Source: Chara braunii (lineage: Eukaryota; Streptophyta; Charophyceae; Charales; Characeae). Taken from it: a DNA stretch of 55,915 bases. Shown here in pieces: positions 33,250-44,562 of the stretch. The notes under the pieces are model-generated. The model ran no database searches. It saw only the letters and a list, made by a program, of their open reading frames with translations, and had not been told where the DNA came from. Each line of letters starts with the position of its first letter. Position 1 is the first letter of the stretch. The position numbers were made by a program, and so were the translations under genes. Location of the stretch: assembly GCA_003427395.1 (NCBI GenBank), contig BFEA01000172.1:1118186-1174100 (forward strand), in the 5' to 3' direction.

Positions 33250-35689
33250 GCGCAGCCAAGGAGACGCAGACCTCTCGATCCTTTGCGGAATCGAGAGGGG
33301 TAAGATGCAATCCCGAGGTTTTGGCCCCGGGCGAATCGAATGGGGATGTTAGTTCTAGAAGAAAGTTAGAGATGTAGGAGTTAGTGGAAAGGGAACCGCA
33401 CGGGGATATGGCGGAAGGAGGAGAGAGAGAAGGGGAAACAAGACTGATTTGCTCGTTTCTGAGCAGAGTCGGCAGAGCAAAGAAATGATTTGGGGGCTAT
33501 AAAGATGGGCGACCTCAAATCCGAAGTTAGTTTTAGAGGTAAGTTAGTAAGATAAGTAATAGGAAGAAAAGACGGTGCGTGGCCATGAAGGGCGAAGGAG
33601 ATGGTGACAAGGAGGGGATAAGACCGATCTCGTCCGTTTCTGAGGGAAATCGAGCAAGCCAAGAGCCGAACCCGGGGTTTTCAACCCGGGCGAGCTGATT
33701 GGTAGCAGTAGTTTGAGGGGTAGGTTAGTAGGATGGGCGTTAGAAAGAAAAGGGGCTGCGTAGGAGTAGGGGAGTACTTACCTCGAGGTGGGGTTTAATG
33801 TATTGAACCGTACTCCTGCGATAGATACATTCGGTTTCGCTCGTTATATCGGTGGAAGTACCGGGAGGCCGGCTGTGTGTCGAAGACTCACCTGTGTGCC
33901 AACGCACCGCCCAACCTATCGATGGAAGAAGCTCCTCTCTAACTCTCTGCTCGTGTGGCTGAACAGCGGTGTATATGGCCACACTCTAGCGGAAGATTCA
34001 TTCGATTTGCTCATTTTAGGGACAGGAGCAGCGTGAGAGCGGTCCTGGGGTTGGGATGCTCACCTGTTGACCAGTGCATTGCTCTGAAAGTAGCCTTGTG
34101 CTATCTGTTCTAGGGAACTGGTCAGGAGGGTAGTCAGGTATGACCATGCGAATCAAGACTATGCACTACGAACGGAAAGGCAGAGCTGAAAGGCAGGCTG
34201 CGAGAGTAGGGAGATCTACCTGGGGATCGGTGGAGACATACCTGTGGATCGGTGGGCCGCCTGTTCCCGACTATTGGAGTAGCGAACTAATGAGGAGATG
34301 GCTACAGGGCTTTGGAGGCTTACCTATCGACCAGTGCACAGTCCACCCTACTAGATGAGGTAAGTTGGTAACCAAAGAAGGACGATAAAGCTGCAGGCTT
34401 GCCCGATCAGTGGCACGTTGTTTGCCCTGCCGTCGGGAGGAGGAAGGAACGGAGCCTCATAAGAGGAAGACTTACCGGCTGATTGGTACACCGCTCAGGA
34501 CCGAACGCAGGAGTTGGGGGCAGGCTATGAGACCGCAGACTTACCTGCTGGTTGTGTGCTGCAGGTTCCATCAAAGGAGTGAGCAGAAGGAGGGAAACTA
34601 CGTACCGGCTGCATGAGAGAAGGGGGCGAACTGTTACAGTACGTCAGGTTCACGTGGGAGTAGTGTCCGTACGTAGCGACTGTGCACCTGTTGGGTCTGG
34701 CCTTGTAAGTCGGGTATCGCAGGAGGATACGGTAAGTACGGGCTATGTCGTCCGAAAGGGTGGGCGGCCAATTGAAGGTGAGGCCCGCATGCGGGGTTGG
34801 TGCGGCAGCCTGGAGGGGAGGGACTGTCTCAGTGTCTTGCTGCTTTCCCCAGCCTCGTTGGCAAAGCTTGCTACAGGTTGCTTCCAACTTATTAACTTGC
34901 TGATTGTTTTTTAACTGCACTATCTGCTATAGCGACCGCTGAGCTTGCTGCAGGCTACTGCGTTGACTACAGCTACTTGGAGGCCAGGTGGCGACAGCCT
35001 CATTCTGGAGATGAAGGCGTAGTGTGAAGGAGGTGTTTGGACTGTTGGGCAAGGTTGCTGCCGCAGCTTGGAGAAGTGATGGTGAAGGGGGGTATTGCTG
35101 CGATTTCGGAGTTCGTTAGGAGAGTCGAGCTCAACAGTTTGACTTTGGTTTGATCAAGCCCGTGCGATTTGGCTGCCATTGCGGGGTCTCAGGCACTGAA
35201 GATTTGAAGGCCCTTTCCTGTGAGTCTTAGAGCACCCGTCTTGAATCTGAGAGACTCAAACTACCCTCCTTCTGTCCTTCTTACTCTAAAGTCTAGTCCT
35301 GATCTGAGAGGAAGGCGGCAGGCGGGATTGCAACCCGTAGGACCGCAGCCAGACTCTGTGGGGAGTTTGCCCACTGATTGCGGGAGCCCTGCCGGAACTC
35401 AAGAAGAGTTTTGGAGGCAGGGAACTGAGAGGTAATAATTGTTTCCCATCTATAAACCCTGTTATAACCCCTATCTATATTCCTTTTTATACTTTGACTG
35501 AGTATGTTGCATGCCCCTCTACGTTGACTGTCAGTTTGACTTTCAGGACATAACCAGACTAAGTAAAAGGAATGTATGGATATTGTCAGTTTCAATTTCA
35601 TTGTTTGACTGAAAGCAGATTGCGGGGTTGTATCTGGGGGAAGGGTGGGAGAAAGGATACATTGCATGAAGGGTGACTGAGTCAATCAA

Positions 35690-36420
35690 GGGTTGGGCCA
35701 GTTTCATAAGTTTGGGAAGACCTAGTGCTATATTTATTTTGAATTGCCTGGAGAACCAGACATGTTCCATAAGTTTGGGTGGTCTGGTTGCTCTGACTTG
35801 TGAGGGCTGAGTGTGAATGACTTTCCAAGGACCAAGCATGTTCCATAAGTTTGGGTGGCTTGGTCGCCTTGTTTTATTTGGGGTTTTCGTCAGTTTCGTT
35901 AGTTCCTACACGAGGAGGTCTGAGCATGTTCCATAAGTTTGGGTGGCTCAACCTCTTCCTGCTTTGGCTTTAAGAGAAATGAACCAGGCTGAGGGTCAAG
36001 ACATGTTCCATAAGTTTGGGTGGTCTTGGTCCAACGAATCGCACATACTGGAACCAAAATGATATAATTTTACTATATTTTTCTACTATATTATTTATGA
36101 ACAAGCTAGTCAGACAGGATTCTATAAGTTTGGGTGGTCTGACTATAGCTTATCACCAACAGAAGAGAGTACTAATTAAGAATAAACTTGTGGTACGAAG
36201 GGGCAGGCTGAATCTTGAGCTGAAGATGATCGGTTCAGTTATATGCTACCTCAAAAGACTAAGTGCAGACAATTATATAAAGCAGGGATATCTAAACAGT
36301 TCAGGGCGGCTAGGGTGACCTAGTCACATGCCCAAAGAAGAGAAAAGTTGTTGTACCCTGTGTTTGTGTATACTCTATGACTGAGCTAGACATGTTCCAT
36401 AAGTTTGGGTGGTCTAGCTT
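35690..36420 (+). repeat. Array of hairpins with constant loop and variable stems, right arm
   Basis: Five of the hairpins have the 20-base loop ATGTTCCATAAGTTTGGGTG exactly; one has a 21-base variant. Stems: 35754-35789 AACCAGAC/GTCTGGTT; 35830-35865 GACCAAGC/GCTTGGTC; 35915-35955 GAGGT-c-TGAGC/GCTCAACCTC; 35993-36032 GGGTCAAGAC/GTCTTGGTCC with two G-U pairs; 36108-36144 AGTCAGAC/GTCTGACT; 36384-36419 AGCTAGAC/GTCTAGCT. A decayed copy lies at 35695-35722. Different stems all pair, so base-pairing rather than sequence is conserved. Confidence 0.92.
36304..36333. repeat. Bulged hairpin, right arm
   Basis: GGGC-g-GCTAGG-GTGA-CCTAGT followed by a short bulge and GCCC. It corresponds in position to the hairpin at 26242-26272 in the other arm but has different stem bases that still pair. 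Confidence 0.7.
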
Positions 36421-36723
36421 TATGCCTTATGTAAGCTGGGAATAAAAATGATAAATCATTGAAAGACTATGAACTCTTGTTTGTTAAGTTTACTCTGGGA
36501 TGGTGAGAGTACTTACCTTTGCGGTTTGGCGTGCATGTGACTGAGTGAGGCTACTACTTAGTCTGAGTTTCAGGTTGATAGGTAGTTGCTTCAGTTGCTT
36601 ACCACGTGCTACAACCATAGGAGTTAGTTTCAATTTCTGCATTTTTTTAGCTAAGTTTTTTTACTTAGATCAATTTCTGTCTTTTCTGGGATCTTTTGTT
36701 ATACTTGGTTTTGAATAAATTTT

Positions 36724-37015
36724 GGTAAGCTACTTTCTCTACGGGAAGCGCTGCCGAAATTTCTGCAAATCCAAGGAGTTATCAACTTTTGACTTTTCAA
36801 AGTTTAATTTTTTTAAATTTTGTATGGCTTAGTAAAAATCTGGGAAGTCTTCTTTTCTAAAGGGAGTGTTGCCCAAATTCTTGCGAATTCGGGGAACTAG
36901 ACAAAATTTGACTTTGGAAAGTTGAAGATTATTTCAGTTTCCATATTCGGGCTGATATAAATTTTGGAAAGACACTTTTCCTACGGGAAGCGCTGCCGAA
37001 ATTTTCTTAGTTTAG
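36724..37015. repeat. Alternating subrepeats in right arm (GGAAGCGCTGCC blocks)
   Basis: Block A (CTACGGGAAGCGCTGCCGAA) at about 36740 and 36979 and block B (CTAAAGGGAGTGTTGCCC) at about 36857: order A-B-A, reverse complement of the blocks at 25265-25800. Confidence 0.9.
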
Positions 37016-37700
37016 AGGAGTTAGATTATATTTTGATAGGTGGCGATTCTGGAAAATTCACTCTGTATAGAGGAGGTTTTGTTAGGGTTTACCTTTCTTT
37101 TGACACTTACTTGAAGGTAGACTTAGGCTTAGTTAATTAAAATGATTTGAGTGAGATCGTGATATAGGGATTATTCTCTGTTGACTTATAAATTTAGCTT
37201 GGGGATTGACATGTCTTGTGTTACAGGTCTTCTTGATCGATTGATTCAAGATTTGGGCTAGATTCAGCTTGATCCTATAAGGATCATCTTCTGGTATTAC
37301 TGATAACAGGTCGGTTGCCGATTCGTCGGTTTACGATTCAACTCCAATCCACTTCTGCCACTCAACCTAAAGGCTTTAGCCTTGTGATTTGAACTGTTTT
37401 GTTGTGTTTTCACCCAGACTTTATTTGAATGACCATTTAAAGAAAAGTATTGAGTATCTTATTTTGGGGAGTTGCACAAAGAGTGAGGCTTGTATGGTTA
37501 AAAGCAAGGGGTGTGAGTGTAGAGAATGGTTGAAGTTCACCCCGTGTAGTGCATTGACTTTTTGGTTGAATCTTTTATGTGATTACAGGCATGTTTGGTG
37601 ATTCGGACTTTGGATTTGACTGTCTGCGCTCACATACATATATATATGGCTGAGAGGAGTCTCACTATGACTGTGAGAAGTGATCGTCCTATATTTATAA

Positions 37701-37720
37701 CTCTCTCTCTCTCTCTCTCT

Positions 37721-37805
<85 letters not shown>
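37701..37805. repeat. Compound microsatellite (CT)n(TA)n(TG)n
   Basis: CT run 37701-37721, TA run about 37725-37776, TG run about 37776-37805. The equivalent place in the left arm (about 23985-24020) has only a short C run and an AC/AT-rich stretch, so the microsatellite expanded in this arm. Confidence 0.95.
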
Positions 37806-37808
<3 letters not shown>

Positions 37809-38900
37809 ATACAGGTTCTGAGTGTTTCGCGCAGCCTACTGGGACCACGCGTAAGAGTTAAACAGATTATGTTCTCGAGAGAAGAGGGAGGTCCTCTTTT
37901 ATGCTTTGCTCTTTATAATTTCTATGGTTGGACGTTGTAGTTCGCGACAGCCATCAAAGTCAAACCCCTTGACTGCTCCCCAGACCCTAGATGTTGGAGC
38001 TGGTCTCCAGGGCAATAAGAGACGATTGCCACCACAGGTATGAATCTGTGTACCACCCACTCTCCGCAGGGTGCAGAAGAGGGTGTGGTTCTCAACCGCA
38101 CTTGGCGGTTGTCCATCGTCGAGAGATTAACACTCAAGGCGCATGTCAGCCGACACTTGAGTGTCGAATGAGGCCCTCGAGATTAACGAGGACCGCATGA
38201 GTATGGGTACTACATAGTACACCATCATTGCGATCGCTTGAGTACGCTTGCATTCCGAATCGATATGAGTTAGCCCTGCGTCCGCACAGTTTTATACAAA
38301 GTCTCGCGCGCGACGCCTATCCGATTTCCGCATCGGAAAATTATGGGATGGCTACTAAGGGACTAGGAGTGTTGTCGCGTTGTTTGTCCTCTGTCGTTTT
38401 GTATATGTTTGTATATATGCATGAGTTTTTATTTTTATGTTCTTTATAGTGGTGTGCACGTGGCGTGTGGGATACGTCATAGTCGACCGGCGACGAGTCG
38501 CGCTTGGGACCTCAGCCCCCCAAGATGTCGGTTCGCGTGCGGGTTCGATAGAGGCGTACTACCATGCGTACCCCCTATACTACAGCGAACGAGAAACGCC
38601 CTCGGCTGGTCCACCTCTGCGATTGCAGCTGATTAACTTTCGTAATGTGGACTGGTAGCTTCGCGGGGATACGCCCACCGAAGGGAGGTGACAACTCCCG
38701 TAAGGTGGAGGTAAGTCGTGCCTCGCGTAGGCCCTGTCCTGCCGTAGGGGCTCGCGAGAGGTATGGCTGGCGCAGTCGGCTGGAGCGGCTTGCGGGAGCT
38801 CCATATGCATTTGCGACGAAGGATTTAAACCAACTCCTGAGTGACGCGGCCAAGAGGGTCCCGCTCTGCCATGTGCGGTGTCGGACCGATGCGCTCGACA

Positions 38901-39258
38901 GGTGGCGTCGTTGCCGGGGATAACGGTTGTCTGCCGTTGTCCCTGGTAGAACGATATCCGGGTATGAGAATGTGAGAAATAGGCAAAGTAAGAAGTTTTT
39001 CTTTTGTGATTAATCGTTTGAGGGTACAAGACAGGGTGAAGGTTGACTATGCGAGTTGGTTTTGGTTGGTGCAGTAGGGGTAGCATTAGAGGGATAAGCG
39101 TTTTGATTATGCGCTAATGCACGCTGACTGGTAGAAAGGAAGTTAGAGTTGATACCCCTTCTGACCACGATAGATGATGAGTTTGGGCGTTGTTTTGCAT
39201 GGTTGATATGGTCATGGTAAGATGAGGGGACGTCGATATGGCTAAAAAAAATGCAATC
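38901..39258. other. Spacer between inverted repeat and LTR element
   Basis: No gene recognised. Some weak likeness to sequence just left of the second LTR is possible (for example a GGGTATCAAC/GGAATAAACA-like stretch on the minus strand), so the LTR could begin further left than drawn. Confidence 0.4.
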
Positions 39259-40180
39259 TGATCTACGCAGCCTACACATATCCACGCGCGCCGATTCGCG
39301 ACCATTGACGAACTTGACACCCTTGATATCGGATAGGCGGGAATTTTCCTTCCCCCACGTACCTAAACGGATAAGAGTTTTCGATATCACATCGAAAAAT
39401 CTCCTTGCTGGTTAGACGCGTGCGGAAGAATTCCATCACACTGCAATGATAAGATGCCGAGTTCTTGGGACTCAGAGTACTTCGACCCTTGGGTGAGAGA
39501 GTGTATTAGGCAAAGATACCCAGAATTCCCCTGCCTAACCGAGAATCGATTGTGCCCCACGTAGTTTCACTGCGCCACAACCAGCGACCCGAGGTGCCCC
39601 GATTTTCCCAATTCGGACAACACGCAATATTTCATATCCCCCGGCTTCGTCGTTATCTCTACCAATTTCCCTCCCTTCCGTCTCCTCCTCCCATATTACC
39701 AACTCACGGTGGTTACGTGGAATTCCATCGCCTCGTACTGGCCCCACACACCCTGCGGAAACTGTCGGCGACGCGGCAACCGACGAGCCCCTGAAAGAGG
39801 GCACAACCCAAACGCGAGACGATAGACGCCACATGTCTATACTCAAAGGTGCGACTCATCGGGAGCACAACCATCTCGGGCGGGCCTCTCCCCGAACCGC
39901 CGCCCCCAAAACAGACGGATCGGACGACCTTGAATGCACTGCACATGCCATCTGCCTTATGCTGCACAACATCGAACGCCAACAGACCGAAAGACTCGCG
40001 AAAGTAACCCCCCCCCCCCTGTGGCTCTATTGCATCTATGCCCCTAAAACTTTGCCACAGAAGATCTCAGTTCCGACCTGGGACTCCAACCCCACTTCCC
40101 CAAAAATCCTTGGCACACCCCTTCTCGCACTTCCAGGCCCACATCCCACTCCGATCAGGAAGCTGCGCCGGGTGTGAGGC
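39259..40180 (+). repeat. 5' LTR
   Basis: Direct repeat of 49507-50416, starting TGATCTACGCAGCC and containing GGATAGGCGGGAATTTTCC, CCATCACACTGCAATGATAA and CCCCGGCTTCGTCGTTATC in both copies. The right edge is fixed by the primer site at 40181. The left edge is where clear similarity starts; there is no textbook TG...CA pair of ends. Confidence 0.8.
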
Positions 40181-40194
40181 TGGTATCGCGGTCC
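40181..40194 (+). promoter_or_regulatory. Primer binding site, initiator-Met-tRNA-like
   Basis: TGGTATCGCGGTCC directly follows the 5' LTR. The first seven bases equal the plant initiator methionine tRNA primer site (TGGTATC); the rest differs from the common land-plant form. The leader runs to the gag ATG at 40324. Confidence 0.65.
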
Positions 40195-40323
40195 GACACG
40201 TGGCAGGGTTCTAGGACTCATAGCTGGCGATCTGGCTAACAGGTACGACCTCGACCCCGGAACGCACAACAACGCGATCCCGTCGTCACCAAAAGCCGGT
40301 CTGCGGCTCGACGGACGGTCAAT

Positions 40324-41427
40324 ATGAATGTTAAGCAGCAGAACCCCCAACAAAACCCGAATCCCCAGCAGAATCCTAATCAATCCGTGCCACGAGCACG
40401 GGCTCCCATGACGTCACCCGATCTTTATCTATTCGACCCTGCTCATCATCTCGCTAGAGCATGGTTAGCCACGCTCCGGGCTCAACAGTATGATGACAAC
40501 GAGGCACAAGTGAATATCCCCGCACGATTGGGAGGAGCTGCCCATCACTGGTTTAGCACCTATGTATGGGTCGATCTCCTGACATTCGAGCGAGATTTCT
40601 TGAACCGATTTAATTACATCCACCCCAAACAAACTTTTTTTATGATTAAAGATCGAGTTCAAAACCCCATCGAATCTGTTACTGAGTATCGAAACCGATT
40701 CTATAGGATGTTTATGAAAATAAAACGAGGCGAACAAGTAGGTCGAGATTTGTTCATCGATGGACTTCGCAGCCGAACGATGAGGGCGAAACTGCGAAAG
40801 CAGTTCTCCCCCATCAACCACACGCTGCAACAGATCATGGCAGCTGCAGAAGAAATGGAACGAAAGTTCGCTGCGAGTTTCCTAGAAGGGGAAGACTATC
40901 CTAGGGAAGGAGACTCGTCCGAGCTGGCAAGAGCTAAAGCTGAGTTGGCTGCACTGCAGAACAAATTTGAAAACATGGGGTTTGTGTCGGGCCCTGTCAC
41001 CTATATGGAGCAGATTAGTCCCAAACGACCGGTCCCGAGTGTGATTACGAGCGTGCTCATGCCCGTGATGACAGCACCTCCACCCCCGATCGAAACCCCT
41101 TCACGACCGAATGAGTCTTCCGCCTTATTAGAACTAACCAAGACATTGGTTACTCTGATTCATGACAGCAAAAACTTAAAGGAACAGCGGAAACACAACG
41201 CTCAGATAGAGGCGATGATGAGGTCGATGCAGCCAATAGCGGTGCGTGCCGCCCCGATTCAGCACGGATTGGCTCCGGCACCCCCTCCCACAGGGATCCC
41301 AGGCAATCTGAACGTCTATTACACGTGTCACCAACCAGGACATATAGCCCGGGATTGCCCTCATCGACCTCCGCAGCAACGAGTCGGCGCCGCACCGGTA
41401 GCAGCGGCCCCGGACCTGGACGAGTAG
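40324..41427 (+). CDS. gag: Gag polyprotein (capsid and zinc knuckle)
   Basis: An uninterrupted frame of 367 codons. Residues 1-30 are Gln/Asn/Pro-rich. Residues about 35-180 match the retrotransposon Gag (capsid) pattern, with a WFST segment, an FLNRF segment and ESVTEYRNRFYRM. A coiled Ala/Glu/Lys region follows (about 185-220), then a proline-rich spacer and one zinc knuckle near the C-terminus (41317-41358). In the knuckle C-x2-C-x4-H-x4-C the first Cys is Tyr (TAT), while the others are present (THC-type order CHQPGHIARDC). Gag forms the particle and the knuckle binds the element RNA, so packaging may be impaired. Gag is the only major frame of the element without a stop. It overlaps the next frame (pol) by about 100 bases in the -1 direction. 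Confidence 0.88.
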   Translation: MNVKQQNPQQNPNPQQNPNQSVPRARAPMTSPDLYLFDPAHHLARAWLATLRAQQYDDNEAQVNIPARLGGAAHHWFSTYVWVDLLTFERDFLNRFNYIHPKQTFFMIKDRVQNPIESVTEYRNRFYRMFMKIKRGEQVGRDLFIDGLRSRTMRAKLRKQFSPINHTLQQIMAAAEEMERKFAASFLEGEDYPREGDSSELARAKAELAALQNKFENMGFVSGPVTYMEQISPKRPVPSVITSVLMPVMTAPPPPIETPSRPNESSALLELTKTLVTLIHDSKNLKEQRKHNAQIEAMMRSMQPIAVRAAPIQHGLAPAPPPTGIPGNLNVYYTCHQPGHIARDCPHRPPQQRVGAAPVAAAPDLDE

Positions 41428-42835
41428 GGGCTTTGATGGAAGAAATGGAAGGAGGCGGAAGCACATTAGCTACGATGAAGGAAGTTGTACGTGACACTTG
41501 CCATGGCTACCCGAGGCTTGGGATGATTGGAACGATTAAACCCGCGCCAAAACAAAGAGAAGTGGCGGAATGGCGACCCTCTCTAGGAGACATGGAGCCG
41601 GGAGGACCCACCTTCGTCACAGGAGAAATCGATGTTCTAAACATCGTTCGAGCCTTGGACCATCGGATTCCCCTTCCGATCGGTCATCTACTTTCGATAT
41701 CGGAACAAGCCAACAAACGAATGTTGCAACACTGCAATGCGAATCGAAAACGATTCGCCCTTGTCCGAACAGCGAGCACAAAAGCGAAAAATCCCACGCC
41801 AGATGAAAATGCAGCAGGAAATTCAGAGCCGATACGATTAGGATTAATCCAGAAAGATGATCACTTCCTACGGATTAAACCAATCCCATGGAAATATGCA
41901 GAATGTGATATCAAGATATGGGGAATCCCCTACAATGTCATTATCGATTCAGGAGCCGCTGTTCTGGCTATCTCGTTACAAGTAGTTGAAAGAGCAGGGA
42001 GGAAGAACGATCTAATCATGCTTACGAAAAAATATCAGCTCATTTCAGCAGATGAGGAAAATATTAAAACGATGGGACGAATGACCAGTGTTGCTTTTCG
42101 ACGTGAACACTTACGATTAAAACCGTGGGACGTGAACACTTACGATGTTATTTTCAACCTTCCCGCTCTTGTGGCCCTGAGAGCCAATCTGGATTTCGAA
42201 AGACGATCGATTGTCCTCCGAAATACAGGAGGAAAGTCGTATGTTGTACCGATGAGATTCNCCCTTCGTACCGCCACTAACGCGACTCTGCGAATCTTCC
42301 CCATGATGGCGGGAACTCTCTGTGTGATCACCTGGGATAATTCCGCAGATGACGGACAACCGACAAAAGACATGGACAGCAGTGACGAGGACGATCCAGA
42401 GATCCTGGAAATGGCGCAACAGTGTATTTATTACCTGATGCAACGAGCAAACACAAGGTCACTAAGCCTGACCGATCAGAGTCTACAGAGAACGCAAGCC
42501 ATGATTATGGGTGAGCCCATCATGCAGATTTCGATGATGGTCGATTCTTTAGAACCCCCTCGAACCCTGTACGAAGGTATCTCCCCTCTACTTACACGAT
42601 ACAATGACAAAAGGCACTATTGCGACATCACAAACCTCCCACGATCTCTCTTAATGGCTGCAAAAGAGATACGATTGATATGCTTAGAGGCGGAGACCAG
42701 TCTTTGGAACCCCCTGAGCGCCTCGAAACCAGACTTGGGATTAAGATCGCGACGAAACTAGTACCTTGGCAGGACATTCGAGACGAGATAACACCGGAAG
42801 AACACGTGGCCATCCTGGCCACGGTATTCTCCTAG
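41325..42835 (+). pseudogene. pol: Pol N-terminal part with retropepsin-like protease
   Basis: This frame lies -1 relative to gag and overlaps its end, so the original element probably used -1 frameshifting; I see no textbook slippery heptamer in the overlap. The aspartic protease active site is VIIDSGAAV (Asp codon 41946-41948). The hydrophobic YDVIFNLPAL segment (about 42140-42170) fits the second half of the fold. An unresolved base (N) is at 42261. A low-conservation linker follows, and the frame passes into another frame between about 42620 and 42761, a sign of an indel. A TAG lies at 42833-42835. The protease normally cuts Gag-Pol inside the particle. Confidence 0.75.
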
Positions 42836-44490
42836 CGGTCGGACAACTCATTTATTATTGCGCCTCCACCCAAAAGCGCTAAACGGGTAAGTACGAAACA
42901 TATCGTTGTACGGATATGGAATGAGTTGTACGAGTTGCGCGTGCCCCAATACGTACCTGATGAAATTCATCATTTAATCGCATAAATTTTTAAAGAATAC
43001 AAAGGAGCGATTAGTCTGACGGACACAGACATTGGACTGTCGTTAGTCATACAACACAAAATTCAAGCTGGAAACTATCCCCTGATTCACTGTAAGCCCT
43101 ACAGATACTCCCTGGCAGAACGAAAAATGACCCTCAAGCGGATTCAAGAATTTGAAGCCAATGGTTGGATCGAACCCGCCACTGGGCCATGGTCGTTCCC
43201 GGTAGTATTGGTGCCGAAAAAGAATGGGTCGATTCGCAGATGCATTGATTATCGCAAACTGAATGACATCACGATCAAAGATGTGTACCCCCTTCCTAGG
43301 ATTGATGATTTGCTGGATGCGATTGGTTGTGCTAATTATTTTAGTAAGTTTGATATTCGTTACGGTTTCCATCACATTCTGATTAAGGAGGAAGATCGAC
43401 CAAAAACGGCCTTTGTACTGTTCGAGGGCACGTGGCAATGGATTCGGTGTCCGTTGGGTATTTGCAACGCGCCTGCCACGTTTCAGCGGGCGATGAACGT
43501 GACGTTTCAGAACCTCGTCAACAAGACACGGCTCACTCAGGGGATGATTAACTTATGTGGCATCGTATACATGAACGACATCCTCGTTTACTCGGAGACC
43601 TATCACGGGCATGCACAACACATCGAGTGGACGCTGGGAGCTCTGAGAGGTGCTGGGTTCAAAATCGCGCTCGAAAAGAGCGAGTTTTTCCTCTCGAAAA
43701 TCTCGTTCTTGGGTTACGTGGTGACACGTGGAGGACTGCGGCCAGATTCAAGAAAAGTCGCCGCGGTGAAAGATGCTCCTATCCCCACGTCAGTGATGTA
43801 GGTTCGAGCTTTCCTGGGACTGGCATCGTACTACCGTCATTTTATCAAGGGCTTCGCTGCGATTGCACGACCTCTGACGAATCTGCTTTGGAAGGACCAG
43901 CCCCTCAGTTGGGACGCAGAATGCGAACAGGCCTTCGCCACCCTTAAAGGCGCTTTCGCGACGACACCTATTTTGATCTGACCGGACCCTACAAAGCAGT
44001 TCATTCTCGTTACAGACTGGCAGCCAGAGGCGATTTCCGCTATTTTAGCGCAGAAAGGGAGTAATGGTCGAGAGCACGTCATCGAGTACGCGTCTCGTAC
44101 GGAGCCAGACGAACGAAGGAACGACTCAGCCCCACAAGGTGAATGCTATGCTGTAGTCTGGGGAATTCAACACTTCCATCCATACTTGTACGGACATAAG
44201 TTTCTCCTTGTAACCGATCACGAGCCATTATTGGCTCTCAAGAAGCTCACTAATTACACGGGTATGATTGGACGGTGGGCTGTGCGCCTACAGGAATACG
44301 ATTTTGACATCATCCACTGAAAGACAGAGAGGCACGGCAACGCGGATGGCCTGACACGTCTGCATCGCCCCGCTAAGGTACCGAAGAGCGAAGAAATTAT
44401 TCCGTGGAAGGAACCGGAGTCAGCGAACGGACCCAAGTACGGACAAGTGGCAGTCCTTCCACGTGGCAAGGAGCACGCAATTGGCAATGG
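42836..44490 (+). pseudogene. pol: Reverse transcriptase and RNase H
   Basis: RT blocks in order: GWIEPATGPWSFPVVLVPKK, a CIDYRKLNDIT segment, YFSKFDIRYGFHHI (contains the first catalytic Asp), FEGTWQWIRCPLGICNAP, then the catalytic box at 43568-43579. That box reads Y-M-N-D, with Asn where Y-x-D-D elements have Asp. LGYVVTRGGLRPD ends the RT connection. RNase H has its acidic residues in VTDWQPEA, QGECYAVVWG and LVTDHEPLLAL. Stops in the same frame lie at 42983 (TAA), 43799 (TAG), 43978 (TGA) and 44318 (TGA). RT copies element RNA to DNA and RNase H removes the template. With a changed catalytic Asp and four stops this copy cannot do so. Confidence 0.87.
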
Positions 44491-44562
44491 GTGACGGAGG
44501 ATTCTACAACTCCTCTTTCTCCCCTCTCATGTTCATCTTTTCTCTCCCTACCCGACAAGTTT

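Larger units (their letters stand above)
33250..38900. repeat. Right arm of giant inverted repeat
   Basis: Reverse complement of the left arm. The inner part (33290-33745) holds tandem units sharing GTTAGTTYTAGA, a GATTTGCTCG/GATCTCGTCC-like block, CCGTTTCTGAG and GGCGA; 33850-34620 holds looser repeats with TTACCTGCTG or TTACCTATCGACCAGTGC. The outer part matches the left arm closely and ends CGATGCGCTCGACA at 38900. No believable gene. Confidence 0.88.

Noticed and set aside
37595-37861. Frame with a long Tyr-Ile run
   Set aside because: Reads through the CT/TA/TG microsatellite.
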